DNA of 6,897 nt from Thermoleophilia bacterium (GTDB lineage: Bacteria > Actinomycetota > Thermoleophilia > Gaiellales > SKUG01), in NCBI GenBank assembly GCA_020438525.1, contig JAGQUL010000265.1:2763-9659 (forward strand). Reading direction: 5' to 3'. Of this stretch, positions 1 to 4,976 are shown piece by piece. Each line of letters begins with the position of its first letter. Position 1 is the first letter of the stretch. The notes beneath the pieces were generated by a model. That model had not been told where the DNA came from, searched no databases, and was given only the letters and a program-made list of their open reading frames with translations. The translations under genes and the position numbers were made by a program.

Positions 1-26
1 TATCCGAGGACGACGGTTCGGGTCAT
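1..26 (-). CDS. Unidentified gene, first codons only (5' end at window edge)
   Basis: An ATG at 26-24 on the minus strand opens a frame reading M-T-R-T-V-V-L-G before the window ends. An AGAGGTG Shine-Dalgarno-like stretch lies about six bases upstream of the ATG, which supports a real start. Only eight full codons are visible, so the product cannot be identified. The pattern 'RTVVLGY' would fit the beta-1 strand of a universal stress protein (usually followed by DGS), if the next codon, which begins TA, encodes Tyr. It would fit other Rossmann-like proteins equally well. This is inference from very little sequence. An 18-bp palindrome 60 bp upstream could be its operator. Confidence 0.35.
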
Positions 27-85
27 GGGAGGCACCTCTGCTTCTACTGCTGCGGACTGGCTGGAGCCTCGCGAGCCTACCGGCG

Positions 86-103
86 TCGCGTGTCGACACG
101 CGA
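86..103. promoter_or_regulatory. 18-bp perfect palindrome, candidate operator or hairpin
   Basis: TCGCGTGTCGACACGCGA reads identically on both strands. It lies in the 173-nt gap between the end of the kynureninase-like gene (200) and the start of the left-edge gene (26). It is 60 bp upstream of the left-edge ATG, where a repressor site would be expected. The GTGTCGACAC core resembles the palindromic operators bound by many dimeric TetR-type regulators, but that is only a resemblance. As RNA it could form a 7-bp stem with a TCGA loop downstream of kynU. No T-tract follows on either strand, so a classical intrinsic terminator is less likely. The rest of this gap shows nothing else I can support. 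Confidence 0.5.
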
Positions 104-199
104 GCAGCGCCGCGGCTAACGATTCTCATGCACCGAACTGACTGCCGTTCGCTCGCTCCACCCGGGCAAGCCGCAGTCGGTCCAACGGCCGCACCCGCG

Positions 200-1390
200 T
201 CAGTACGCCGCGCCGGCCACCGTCGAGTCGTAGGCACCCGATCGCACGATCTCGGCGATCTCGCCGATCACGCGCTCCAGCTCGTCGTCGCGCGTGTAGA
301 AGTGCGGGCTGATCCGGATCCCGGCACCCGGGCGGAAGTCCACGAGCACGTCGCGCCGCGCGAGCTCCGCCACCACGCCCGCGCCCTCCTCCACGTCCAC
401 GAGCACCGTGCCGCCACGCCGCTCATGCTCGCGCGGAGTCGGCACGCGCAGGTCCGCCGCCTCGGCCAGCTCGATCAGCCGGTCGGTCTGGCGCAGGCTC
501 TTGGCGCGGATCCGATCGATCCCGGCCTCGTTGATCGTGCGGTAGCCCGTGCGCGCGCTGTAGAGCGCCGGCACTGCCGGCGATCCGTGCAGGAACCGCG
601 CGATCCCGTCCGCGTAGCGCAGCTCCGGATCGAACGCGAACGGCGACTCGTGCGCCATCCACCCGGTCACCGCGGGCTGCAGCTCCTGCTGCAGGCGCGG
701 CGCGACGTACAGGTAGCCCGCGCCCGGCCCGCCGCACAGCCACTTCACGCTGCCGCCGCACGCCATGTCCACGTCGAGCGCGGTCACGTCGACCGGCACC
801 GTCCCGGCGCTCTGGTACAGGTCGAGCAGCACGAGCGCGCCCACCTCGTGTGCGCGGTCGATGATCGCCTTGGCGTCCTGCAGGTAGGCGCTCTTGAACA
901 GCACGTGGCTGATCGGCACGAGCAGCGTGCGCTCGTCGATCGCCTCGAGCATGAGCTCGGTCGGCACCGTCAGCCCGTCGGGGGATTCGACGACGACGAC
1001 CTCGGTCTCTCCACGTCGCGCATGCGCTTCATGCACGTACATGACGCTCGGAAACTCCAGGTCGCTGTAGACGATCCGGTTGCGCTGCGGCGTGGGCTCC
1101 AGGCAGCTGAGCACGAGCGACTGGGTGACGCTCACGTTCTGGTGCATCGCGATCGATCGCGGCGGCGCACCGATGATCGGCGCGAGCTCGTCGCCGATCT
1201 CGAGCGGCATGTCCCACCACCCCTCGGCCCACGCGCGGATGCCACGCGTCTGCCACGTGGTCGCGAACTGCGCGAGCGCCACGTGCACGCCCTCCGGCAT
1301 CGCACCGAGGCTGTGGCTGACGAGGTACGTCGTGTCGGCAAGGATCGGAAATCGATCGCGAAACGCGATCAGCTCGTCGTCGTCCACCAT
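200..1390 (-). CDS. kynU: Kynureninase-like PLP-dependent enzyme (aminotransferase class V fold)
   Basis: This 396-residue fold-type I PLP enzyme probably hydrolyses kynurenine to anthranilate and alanine in the cytoplasm. The Schiff-base lysine is K216 in GGSVKWLCGGPGAGYLYV. D190 in LLDLYQSAG should pair with the pyridine nitrogen. The stretch W244-M-A-H followed by Y259 and RFLHGSP resembles the kynureninase GW-x-x-H...GT-P signature. R359 near the C-terminus could hold the substrate carboxylate. The ATG at 1390 is chosen because GGGAG lies about eight bases upstream and the family-like sequence starts there. The frame is open further upstream, but that stretch is Arg-rich noise. Two residues deviate from canonical kynureninases: the His of D-L-A-H-S is Q193, and the Tyr before the lysine is V215. 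Divergent transcription from kynA supports the pathway assignment. A related class V enzyme cannot be excluded. Confidence 0.82.
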   Translation of the reverse strand: MVDDDELIAFRDRFPILADTTYLVSHSLGAMPEGVHVALAQFATTWQTRGIRAWAEGWWDMPLEIGDELAPIIGAPPRSIAMHQNVSVTQSLVLSCLEPTPQRNRIVYSDLEFPSVMYVHEAHARRGETEVVVVESPDGLTVPTELMLEAIDERTLLVPISHVLFKSAYLQDAKAIIDRAHEVGALVLLDLYQSAGTVPVDVTALDVDMACGGSVKWLCGGPGAGYLYVAPRLQQELQPAVTGWMAHESPFAFDPELRYADGIARFLHGSPAVPALYSARTGYRTINEAGIDRIRAKSLRQTDRLIELAEAADLRVPTPREHERRGGTVLVDVEEGAGVVAELARRDVLVDFRPGAGIRISPHFYTRDDELERVIGEIAEIVRSGAYDSTVAGAAY

Positions 1391-1445
1391 CGTCGTGCTC
1401 CCGTGCCGGCATCCGCGCACGACCGTCGCCGCGCGCCTGCGACGG

Positions 1446-1494
1446 GGAGTTTCGCATGCCAGGGCCGGAAACCGACCATCACATACGAAACTCC
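1446..1494. promoter_or_regulatory. 13-bp inverted repeat in the kynU-kynA divergent promoter region
   Basis: GGAGTTTCGCATG (1446-1458) and CATACGAAACTCC (1482-1494) are inverted copies matching at 12 of 13 positions, nine of them contiguous. They are separated by 23 nt. The element lies in the 164-nt gap between the divergent starts of the kynU-like gene (1390) and kynA (1555). That is where a shared regulator of both genes would bind. In RNA the arms could instead form a stem-loop in either leader. Because each arm contains GGAG, six bases, then ATG on its own strand, such a stem would mask those elements. I cannot tell a DNA operator from an RNA structure by sequence alone. Confidence 0.55.
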
Positions 1495-1542
1495 GGCGCG
1501 TGCTGGCGCGAACCGGACGGCATCGAACGCCGACATGCGTAG
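1456..1542 (+). CDS. Possible 28-residue leader ORF upstream of kynA
   Basis: An ATG at 1456 is preceded by GGGGAG at 1444-1449, giving ideal six-base spacing. The frame runs 28 codons to a TAG at 1540-1542, twelve bases before the kynA ATG. The peptide is hydrophilic and contains one Trp (residue 17, in GACWREPDG). Its start region is one arm of the inverted repeat at 1446-1494, so folding of the RNA would hide its ribosome binding site. It resembles no family I recognise. Whether it is transcribed depends on the kynA transcription start, which I cannot place. It may be chance. Confidence 0.25.
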   Translation: MPGPETDHHIRNSGACWREPDGIERRHA

Positions 1543-1545
1543 GAT
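1540..1545 (+). promoter_or_regulatory. Possible -10 hexamer TAGGAT for kynA
   Basis: TAGGAT matches the TAnnAT pattern common in high-GC actinobacterial -10 elements. No convincing -35 sits 16-18 nt upstream. Transcription from here would begin about 1552, making a nearly leaderless kynA message and leaving the AAGGGA motif (1548-1553) outside or at the very 5' end. It also overlaps the stop codon of the possible leader ORF. Weak call. Confidence 0.2.
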
Positions 1546-1554
1546 CAAGGGACC

Positions 1555-2436
1555 ATGAGCACACGCACCCCGCATCGCGAGTTCGAGGATTCGATCCACA
1601 CCGACGACCTGCGCGAGCGGGAGACGTACCCCGACTACCTGCGCCTCGACGTCCTGCTGAGCGCGCAGCAGCCGCGCTCGAACCCGCCGCACCACGACGA
1701 GCTGCTGTTCATCATCCAGCACCAGACGAGCGAGCTCTGGATGAAGCTGCTCATCCACGAGCTGCAGGAGGTGATCGCGTGGATCCGCCGCGACAACCTC
1801 GAGCCGTCGTTCAAGATCCTCGCGCGCGTGGGCGCGATCCAGAAGCAGCTGTTCGAGCAGTGGGCGGTGCTCGAGACGCTCACGCCGAGCGAGTACGTGC
1901 AGTTCCGCGGCGCGCTCGGCACCGCAAGCGGGATCCAGTCGGCGAACTACCGCGCACTCGAGTTCCTGATGGGCAACAAGGAACGCAAGATGCTCGGGCC
2001 GCACAAGCACGACCCCGAGCTGCACGGCTGGCTGCAGGGGATCCTCGAGGCACCGAGCATCTACGACGAGTTCCTGCACTACCTCGCGCGGCGCGGCGCG
2101 CCGATTCCCACCGAGTGCCTCGAGCGCGACTACTCCAGGCCCTACGACGAGGTCCCCGAGCTCGTCGAGGTGTTCCGGACGATCTACGAGGACACCGAGC
2201 GGTACTGGGACGAGTACGAGATGTGCGAGAAGCTCGTCGACGTGGAGGAGCGGTTCCGGCTCTGGCGCTACCGCCACCTGCTCACGGTGCAGCGCGTGAT
2301 CGGGTTCAAGCGCGGCACCGGCGGCAGCTCGGGCGTGGGATTCCTCAGCAAGGCACTCGACACCACGTTCTTCCCGGAGCTGTGGGACGTCCGCACCGAG
2401 CTGCGCGAGCCGGCGCAGCTCGGCACGCCGGGCTGA
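1555..2436 (+). CDS. kynA: Tryptophan 2,3-dioxygenase
   Basis: This 293-residue cytoplasmic heme enzyme catalyses O2-dependent opening of the tryptophan indole ring to N-formylkynurenine, the committed step of the kynurenine route. The hallmark residues are all present and align almost residue-for-residue with known tetrameric bacterial enzymes. Distal His56 is in FIIQHQTSELW. Y25 and Y114 line the pocket. R118, in FRGALGTASGIQSANYR, binds the substrate carboxylate, with S125 nearby. Proximal heme ligand H241 is in WRYRHLLTVQRVIG. The GTGGSSG loop (254-260) carries T255, which contacts the ammonium group. The ATG at 1555 follows AAGGGA by only a few bases, and the protein begins with the expected variable N-terminal tail. 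It is divergent from the kynU-like gene, suggesting co-regulation. No residue expected for activity is missing. Confidence 0.97.
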   Translation: MSTRTPHREFEDSIHTDDLRERETYPDYLRLDVLLSAQQPRSNPPHHDELLFIIQHQTSELWMKLLIHELQEVIAWIRRDNLEPSFKILARVGAIQKQLFEQWAVLETLTPSEYVQFRGALGTASGIQSANYRALEFLMGNKERKMLGPHKHDPELHGWLQGILEAPSIYDEFLHYLARRGAPIPTECLERDYSRPYDEVPELVEVFRTIYEDTERYWDEYEMCEKLVDVEERFRLWRYRHLLTVQRVIGFKRGTGGSSGVGFLSKALDTTFFPELWDVRTELREPAQLGTPG

Positions 2437-2550
2437 AAATCGACGATTCCTCGCCACGCGGAGTGGATCACCCGCGGGCCCCACGGCATGATGCGCAGCA
2501 GTTGACCGTGCTTCGATCGAACGATTTCGGGGCACGACGACGACCAGCCC

Positions 2551-2640
2551 ATGCGTACGACCATCCTCGCAACCATCCTCGCCGCCGTGCTCGTACTGGG
2601 GATCGCAGCCACGATCGTGCTGCTGATGTCGCATGCCTGA
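2551..2640 (+). CDS. Small single-pass membrane protein, 29 residues (hypothetical)
   Basis: An ATG at 2551 opens a 30-codon frame ending in TGA at 2638-2640. The product is MRTT, then an uninterrupted hydrophobic run of Ile, Leu, Ala, Val and Gly (about residues 5-26), then S-H-A. This is the profile of a one-helix membrane peptide with a positively charged N-terminus, so the N-end would sit inside. Third codon positions are nearly all G or C, like the neighbouring genes. An 11-bp direct repeat (2560-2570 and 2572-2582) encodes TILA twice. No good Shine-Dalgarno is seen; GGGGC lies about 18 bases upstream. TTGACC at 2502-2507 could be a -35 element, but no clear -10 follows. Function unknown. 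It sits alone between kynA and marR on the same strand. Confidence 0.5.
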   Translation: MRTTILATILAAVLVLGIAATIVLLMSHA

Positions 2641-2661
2641 ACACGGGCTGCGACCGCGCTG

Positions 2662-2682
2662 CGGCGCCTCGTCGTGGCGCCG
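2662..2682 (+). terminator. GC-rich hairpin after the small membrane ORF
   Basis: CGGCGCC (2662-2668) and GGCGCCG (2676-2682) form a perfect 7-bp stem with a TCGTCGT loop, 22 nt after the stop of the 29-residue ORF. There is no T-tract; a short CCCGTTTCCCC lies 10 nt downstream. High-GC bacteria use such tail-less hairpins as terminators, so this may end transcription from kynA or the small ORF before marR. It could also be chance in GC-rich DNA. Confidence 0.35.
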
Positions 2683-2765
2683 GCTCGAGGCCCGTTTCCC
2701 CGTCTTGCCGACGACTACGGTTGCGAGTTCCCCCGCGACACGGCACCATGTGGGGGACGACCGCT

Positions 2766-2785
2766 GTCGTTGAGCGCGCAACGAC
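2766..2785. promoter_or_regulatory. Palindromic operator candidate upstream of the marR gene
   Basis: GTCGTTGAGCGCGCAACGAC is a 20-bp palindrome with 7-bp perfect arms (GTCGTTG / CAACGAC). Only one of its ten base pairs is mismatched. The TTG-N6-CAA core is the kind of dyad bound by MarR-family dimers. It ends 24 bp before the marR ATG at 2810, the usual position for an autorepression site. The palindrome and position are seen directly; binding by the adjacent MarR protein is inferred. The remaining 2641-2809 sequence shows no clear promoter hexamers. Confidence 0.6.
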
Positions 2786-2809
2786 ATGCCGATGGAGCAC
2801 TGATCCACG

Positions 2810-3307
2810 ATGAGCACGAGCCAGGAAGCAGCAGCAGTCACCGGCGAGAAACTGGTCGCCTGGCAGCGGCTGCTGCGCGCCAACTGCGTGCTCATGCGGC
2901 AGCTCGACTCGGAGCTGCAGACCGAGCACCGCATGACGATCAGCGACTACGACGTGCTCGTGGCGCTGCGCGACGCACCCGACGGGCACCTGCGCATGAG
3001 CGACCTGTCGCGGCGAACGATGCTCACGCGATCCGGCATGACCCGGCTCGTGCAGGGGCTCGAGCGCGACGGGCTCGTGGAGCGCATGAACTGCCCCGAG
3101 GACGCACGGGTGGCGTGGATCAGGCTGTCGGACGACGGCAAGCAGCGGCTCGCCGAAGCGCGCTTGACGCACCACGCGGGGATCCGCCGGCTGTTCGCCG
3201 ACCACCTCGAAGACACCGAGGCCGAGCAGCTCACTGAGCTGCTCGGCCGAATTCCCGGTGTCGCGGACGGCTCCAACACCGCCTGCTGCGGCGGCGCGGA
3301 GGACTGA
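2810..3307 (+). CDS. MarR-family transcriptional regulator
   Basis: This 165-residue winged helix-turn-helix protein would act as a cytoplasmic DNA-binding dimer. Residues 15-40 look like the first dimerisation helix, and the DNA-binding domain spans about 45-115. The likely recognition helix is in TRSGMTRLVQGLERDGLVER (73-92). The wing is NCPEDARVAWIRLSDDG (94-110), with the family D-x-R at D98 and R100. The C-terminal helices complete the dimer interface. The start at 2810 follows GGAG (2794-2797), with rather long spacing. Cysteines occur at 26, 95, 159 and 160; the vicinal pair near the C-terminus could be redox- or metal-responsive, but this is speculative. The target is unknown. It lies downstream of kynA on the same strand and could control the kyn genes as well as itself. 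Its stop is nine bases from the convergent isomerase stop. Confidence 0.93.
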   Translation: MSTSQEAAAVTGEKLVAWQRLLRANCVLMRQLDSELQTEHRMTISDYDVLVALRDAPDGHLRMSDLSRRTMLTRSGMTRLVQGLERDGLVERMNCPEDARVAWIRLSDDGKQRLAEARLTHHAGIRRLFADHLEDTEAEQLTELLGRIPGVADGSNTACCGGAED

Positions 3308-3316
3308 CCTCGCGCG

Positions 3317-3802
3317 TCAGGCGTTCGCGGTCTCGTTGATCACGACCTTCTCGATGAGCGCGCCGTCGACCGGTCGGTCCATGCCGTCGGTCTCGAGGCC
3401 CTCGAGCTTGTCGACCACGTCCATGCCGGCGACCACGTTGCCGAACACGGTGTGCTTGCCGTCGAGCCACGGCGCCGCATCGGTGGTGACGATGAAGAAC
3501 TGCGAGCCGTTGGTGTTCGGGCCGGCGTTCGCCATGGCGAGCGCGCCGCGCACGACCTTGTGCTGGTTGAACTCGTCCTCGAAGGGATAGCCGTCGTAGC
3601 CCTTGTCCTCCGGGCCACCGGTGCCGGTGCCGTGCGGGCATCCACCCTGGATCATGAAGTCCTTGATGATGCGGTGGAAGGTGAGCCCGTCGTAGTAGCC
3701 GTCGTTGGCGAGCTTGACGAAGCTCTCGACGGTCTTGGGGGCGTCGTCGGGGTACAGGTCGAGGGTGATGTCGCCCTCGCTCGTGGACATGACTGCCTGC
3801 AT
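3317..3802 (-). CDS. Cyclophilin-type peptidyl-prolyl cis-trans isomerase
   Basis: This 161-residue single-domain cyclophilin catalyses cis-trans isomerisation of X-Pro bonds and assists protein folding. The characteristic block FHRIIKDFMIQGG (43-54) contains catalytic R45, F49 and Q52. GTGTGGP (58-64), MANAGPNTNGSQFFI (90-104) and WLDGKHTVFG (112-121) complete the active site. W112 and H117 match the positions that confer cyclosporin binding in other members. There is no signal peptide or membrane segment, so it is cytoplasmic. ATG 3802 is preferred over the in-frame ATG at 3817, because AAGGGA lies six bases before 3802 and the extra five residues are not family-like. It is transcribed alone, convergent with marR and divergent from the hypothetical gene at 3934. 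A TAGTAT -10 candidate lies at 3848-3853. Confidence 0.96.
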   Translation of the reverse strand: MQAVMSTSEGDITLDLYPDDAPKTVESFVKLANDGYYDGLTFHRIIKDFMIQGGCPHGTGTGGPEDKGYDGYPFEDEFNQHKVVRGALAMANAGPNTNGSQFFIVTTDAAPWLDGKHTVFGNVVAGMDVVDKLEGLETDGMDRPVDGALIEKVVINETANA

Positions 3803-3847
3803 GTTCGGTCCCTTCATGGGTTCGGGGTGCTGCTTCGGTCCGAACGG

Positions 3848-3853
3848 ATACTA
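3848..3853 (-). promoter_or_regulatory. Possible -10 hexamer TAGTAT for the cyclophilin gene
   Basis: On the minus strand this reads TAGTAT, matching the TAnnAT pattern, 45 nt before the chosen ATG. That would leave a leader of roughly 40 nt containing the AAGGGA ribosome binding site. No TTGACA-like -35 is present at the expected distance. The rest of the 131-nt divergent gap (3803-3933) shows no other signal I can support. Confidence 0.3.
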
Positions 3854-3933
3854 GCGGCCATCCGCACGGTCGTCGCGGCCGCGGCGGGCGAGCCGGGTCG
3901 AAGCTGCTCGTGCGCAGGTGTGAACATGCGTCC

Positions 3934-4287
3934 ATGCTGATCGATGCCGCACGCACGCTCGACCACCTCGTCACGATGACCGCGCCCGGAGCTCCGGTCG
4001 CGCCGGTCGTGGACGCGCTCGGCGAGGTGGCGCGCACGATCCGCGCGGAGCTGCCCGGCGTGGAGCAGTCGCGCGCGGGCGCGGCGTTCGTCGACGAGCT
4101 CGCTCGCGTGGCGAACTCCGCAGGCAAGCTCGGCGAGTCGCTGCAGGAGCTCGCGAGCACCGATGGCATGACGACGTTCGATCCCGCCTTTGCCGCCGAC
4201 GACGCATCGTGGGACGACTGGTTCACGCACGCGGCCGCGTCGGTGCGTGATGCGGCTCAGGCCACTTCGTCGACGCGGTCGGTGTAG
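3934..4287 (+). CDS. Hypothetical small acidic helical protein
   Basis: This is a 117-residue protein of no family I recognise. Third codon positions are overwhelmingly G or C and the composition is balanced, so it looks truly coding. The sequence appears mainly alpha-helical and soluble. An Ala/Leu/Val-rich segment covers roughly residues 20-75, and a more acidic C-terminal part includes FAADDASWDDWF (about 88-99). No signal peptide, membrane span or catalytic motif is apparent. ATG 3934 is chosen; an in-frame GTG at 3910 would add eight residues. An AGGTG stretch (3916-3920) lies rather far from the ATG. Its 3' end overlaps the end of the convergent phosphodiesterase gene by 31 bp. Confidence 0.72.
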   Translation: MLIDAARTLDHLVTMTAPGAPVAPVVDALGEVARTIRAELPGVEQSRAGAAFVDELARVANSAGKLGESLQELASTDGMTTFDPAFAADDASWDDWFTHAAASVRDAAQATSSTRSV

Positions 4288-4976
4288 ACGCCGCTCGCGC
4301 CGGCGGCGGCGAGCGCATCGAAGCGGTCCTGGTCGTTGATCGTGTACACGTAGCTGCCCAGGCGCAGGCCGCGCAGGGCACGCAGCACGGCGGACGTGGC
4401 GAGCGCATCGGGGATCGTGACGCCCTGTGCGTACGCGGTGATGAACGGCGCGCCGAGCAGCAGCTCGCGGGTCGTCGCCTCCCCGCGGATCAGCTCGAGG
4501 CAGCCCGCGCCGGTACGCGATCGCAGCGCCTGCAGCAGCTGCGCGTCGGCGGACTGGAAGGTGGCGGTGGCCGGGTCGATCGGCTCGCCTCGTCGCAGCT
4601 GGCGCCCGTCGTTCCACTCGACCCGCGATTCGGCCACCACGCGTTCGATGGCCTCGATCGCACGTGGCCTGGAGACCTTCACGTCGAGCATCACCGCGCC
4701 GTCGCGGCCCGCGACGAGATCGAGCACCTCGGCGAGCGTCGGCAGGTCCGCTGCGAGCGTGCGCAGCGCTGCGGCGTCGAGCTGGCCGACCTTGCGATCG
4801 ATGTCGTGCGTGCGCGCGAGCGACGCGTCATGCGTGCAGACGGGTACTGCGTCGTGGGTGCAGCGCACGTCGATCTCCACCACGCTGACATGGTCGAGCG
4901 CCGCGGCGATCGCATCGAGCGTGTTCTCGCGGGCCCCGTCGCGTGCGAGTCCGCGGTGCGCGATGGTGAACGTCAT
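4257..4976 (-). CDS. Glycerophosphodiester phosphodiesterase family protein
   Basis: This 239-residue TIM-barrel enzyme of the GDPD family would hydrolyse glycerophosphodiesters to glycerol-3-phosphate and an alcohol. It starts directly with the domain, IAHRGL, where H7 is catalytic and R8 binds phosphate. ENT follows at 17-19, metal ligands E34 and D36 in VVEIDVR, and the second catalytic His, H49, in CTHDASL. LDVK (97-100) replaces the more usual I-E-I-K, so D98 would be the third acidic ligand. The closing motifs YTIND (211-215) and SGVYTDRVDEV match the family ending. There is no signal peptide, so it is probably cytoplasmic, with phospholipid-derived substrates. Its ATG overlaps the methyltransferase stop as ATGA, implying translational coupling. 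Its stop lies inside the convergent hypothetical gene. Substrate specificity is not predictable. Confidence 0.93.
   Translation of the reverse strand: MTFTIAHRGLARDGARENTLDAIAAALDHVSVVEIDVRCTHDAVPVCTHDASLARTHDIDRKVGQLDAAALRTLAADLPTLAEVLDLVAGRDGAVMLDVKVSRPRAIEAIERVVAESRVEWNDGRQLRRGEPIDPATATFQSADAQLLQALRSRTGAGCLELIRGEATTRELLLGAPFITAYAQGVTIPDALATSAVLRALRGLRLGSYVYTINDQDRFDALAAAGASGVYTDRVDEVA

Noticed and set aside
128..1558. Long plus-strand open frame opposite the kynureninase-like gene
   Set aside because: It is rich in Arg, His and Ala with no recognisable motif and lies antisense to a clear PLP enzyme. High GC keeps such frames open.
1391..1564. Upstream extension of the kynU-like protein by 58 residues
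   Set aside because: The added stretch is Arg/Cys-rich, crosses the divergent promoter region and overlaps kynA. The ATG at 1390 has a good ribosome binding site.
2457..2477. CGCGG...CCGCG inverted pair just after kynA, considered as terminator
   Set aside because: Only about five pairs with a ten-base loop and no T-tract; too weak to call.
2512..2521. TTCGATCGAA palindrome
   Set aside because: Ten bases made of repeated CGATCG-type words are common by chance in this DNA, and there is no positional support.
1369..2934. Long minus-strand open frame opposite kynA and its downstream gap
   Set aside because: Antisense to a dioxygenase with all catalytic residues. Composition is low-quality and it crosses unrelated intergenic DNA.
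3910..3933. GTG at 3910 as start of the small hypothetical gene
   Set aside because: It adds eight Arg/Cys/His-containing residues with no clear ribosome binding site. ATG 3934 fits the start of the ordered sequence better, though this is not certain.
3231..4226. Long minus-strand frame through the cyclophilin gene region
   Set aside because: It is an out-of-frame reading of the isomerase gene with Arg/Pro-rich content. The real frame is at 3317-3802.
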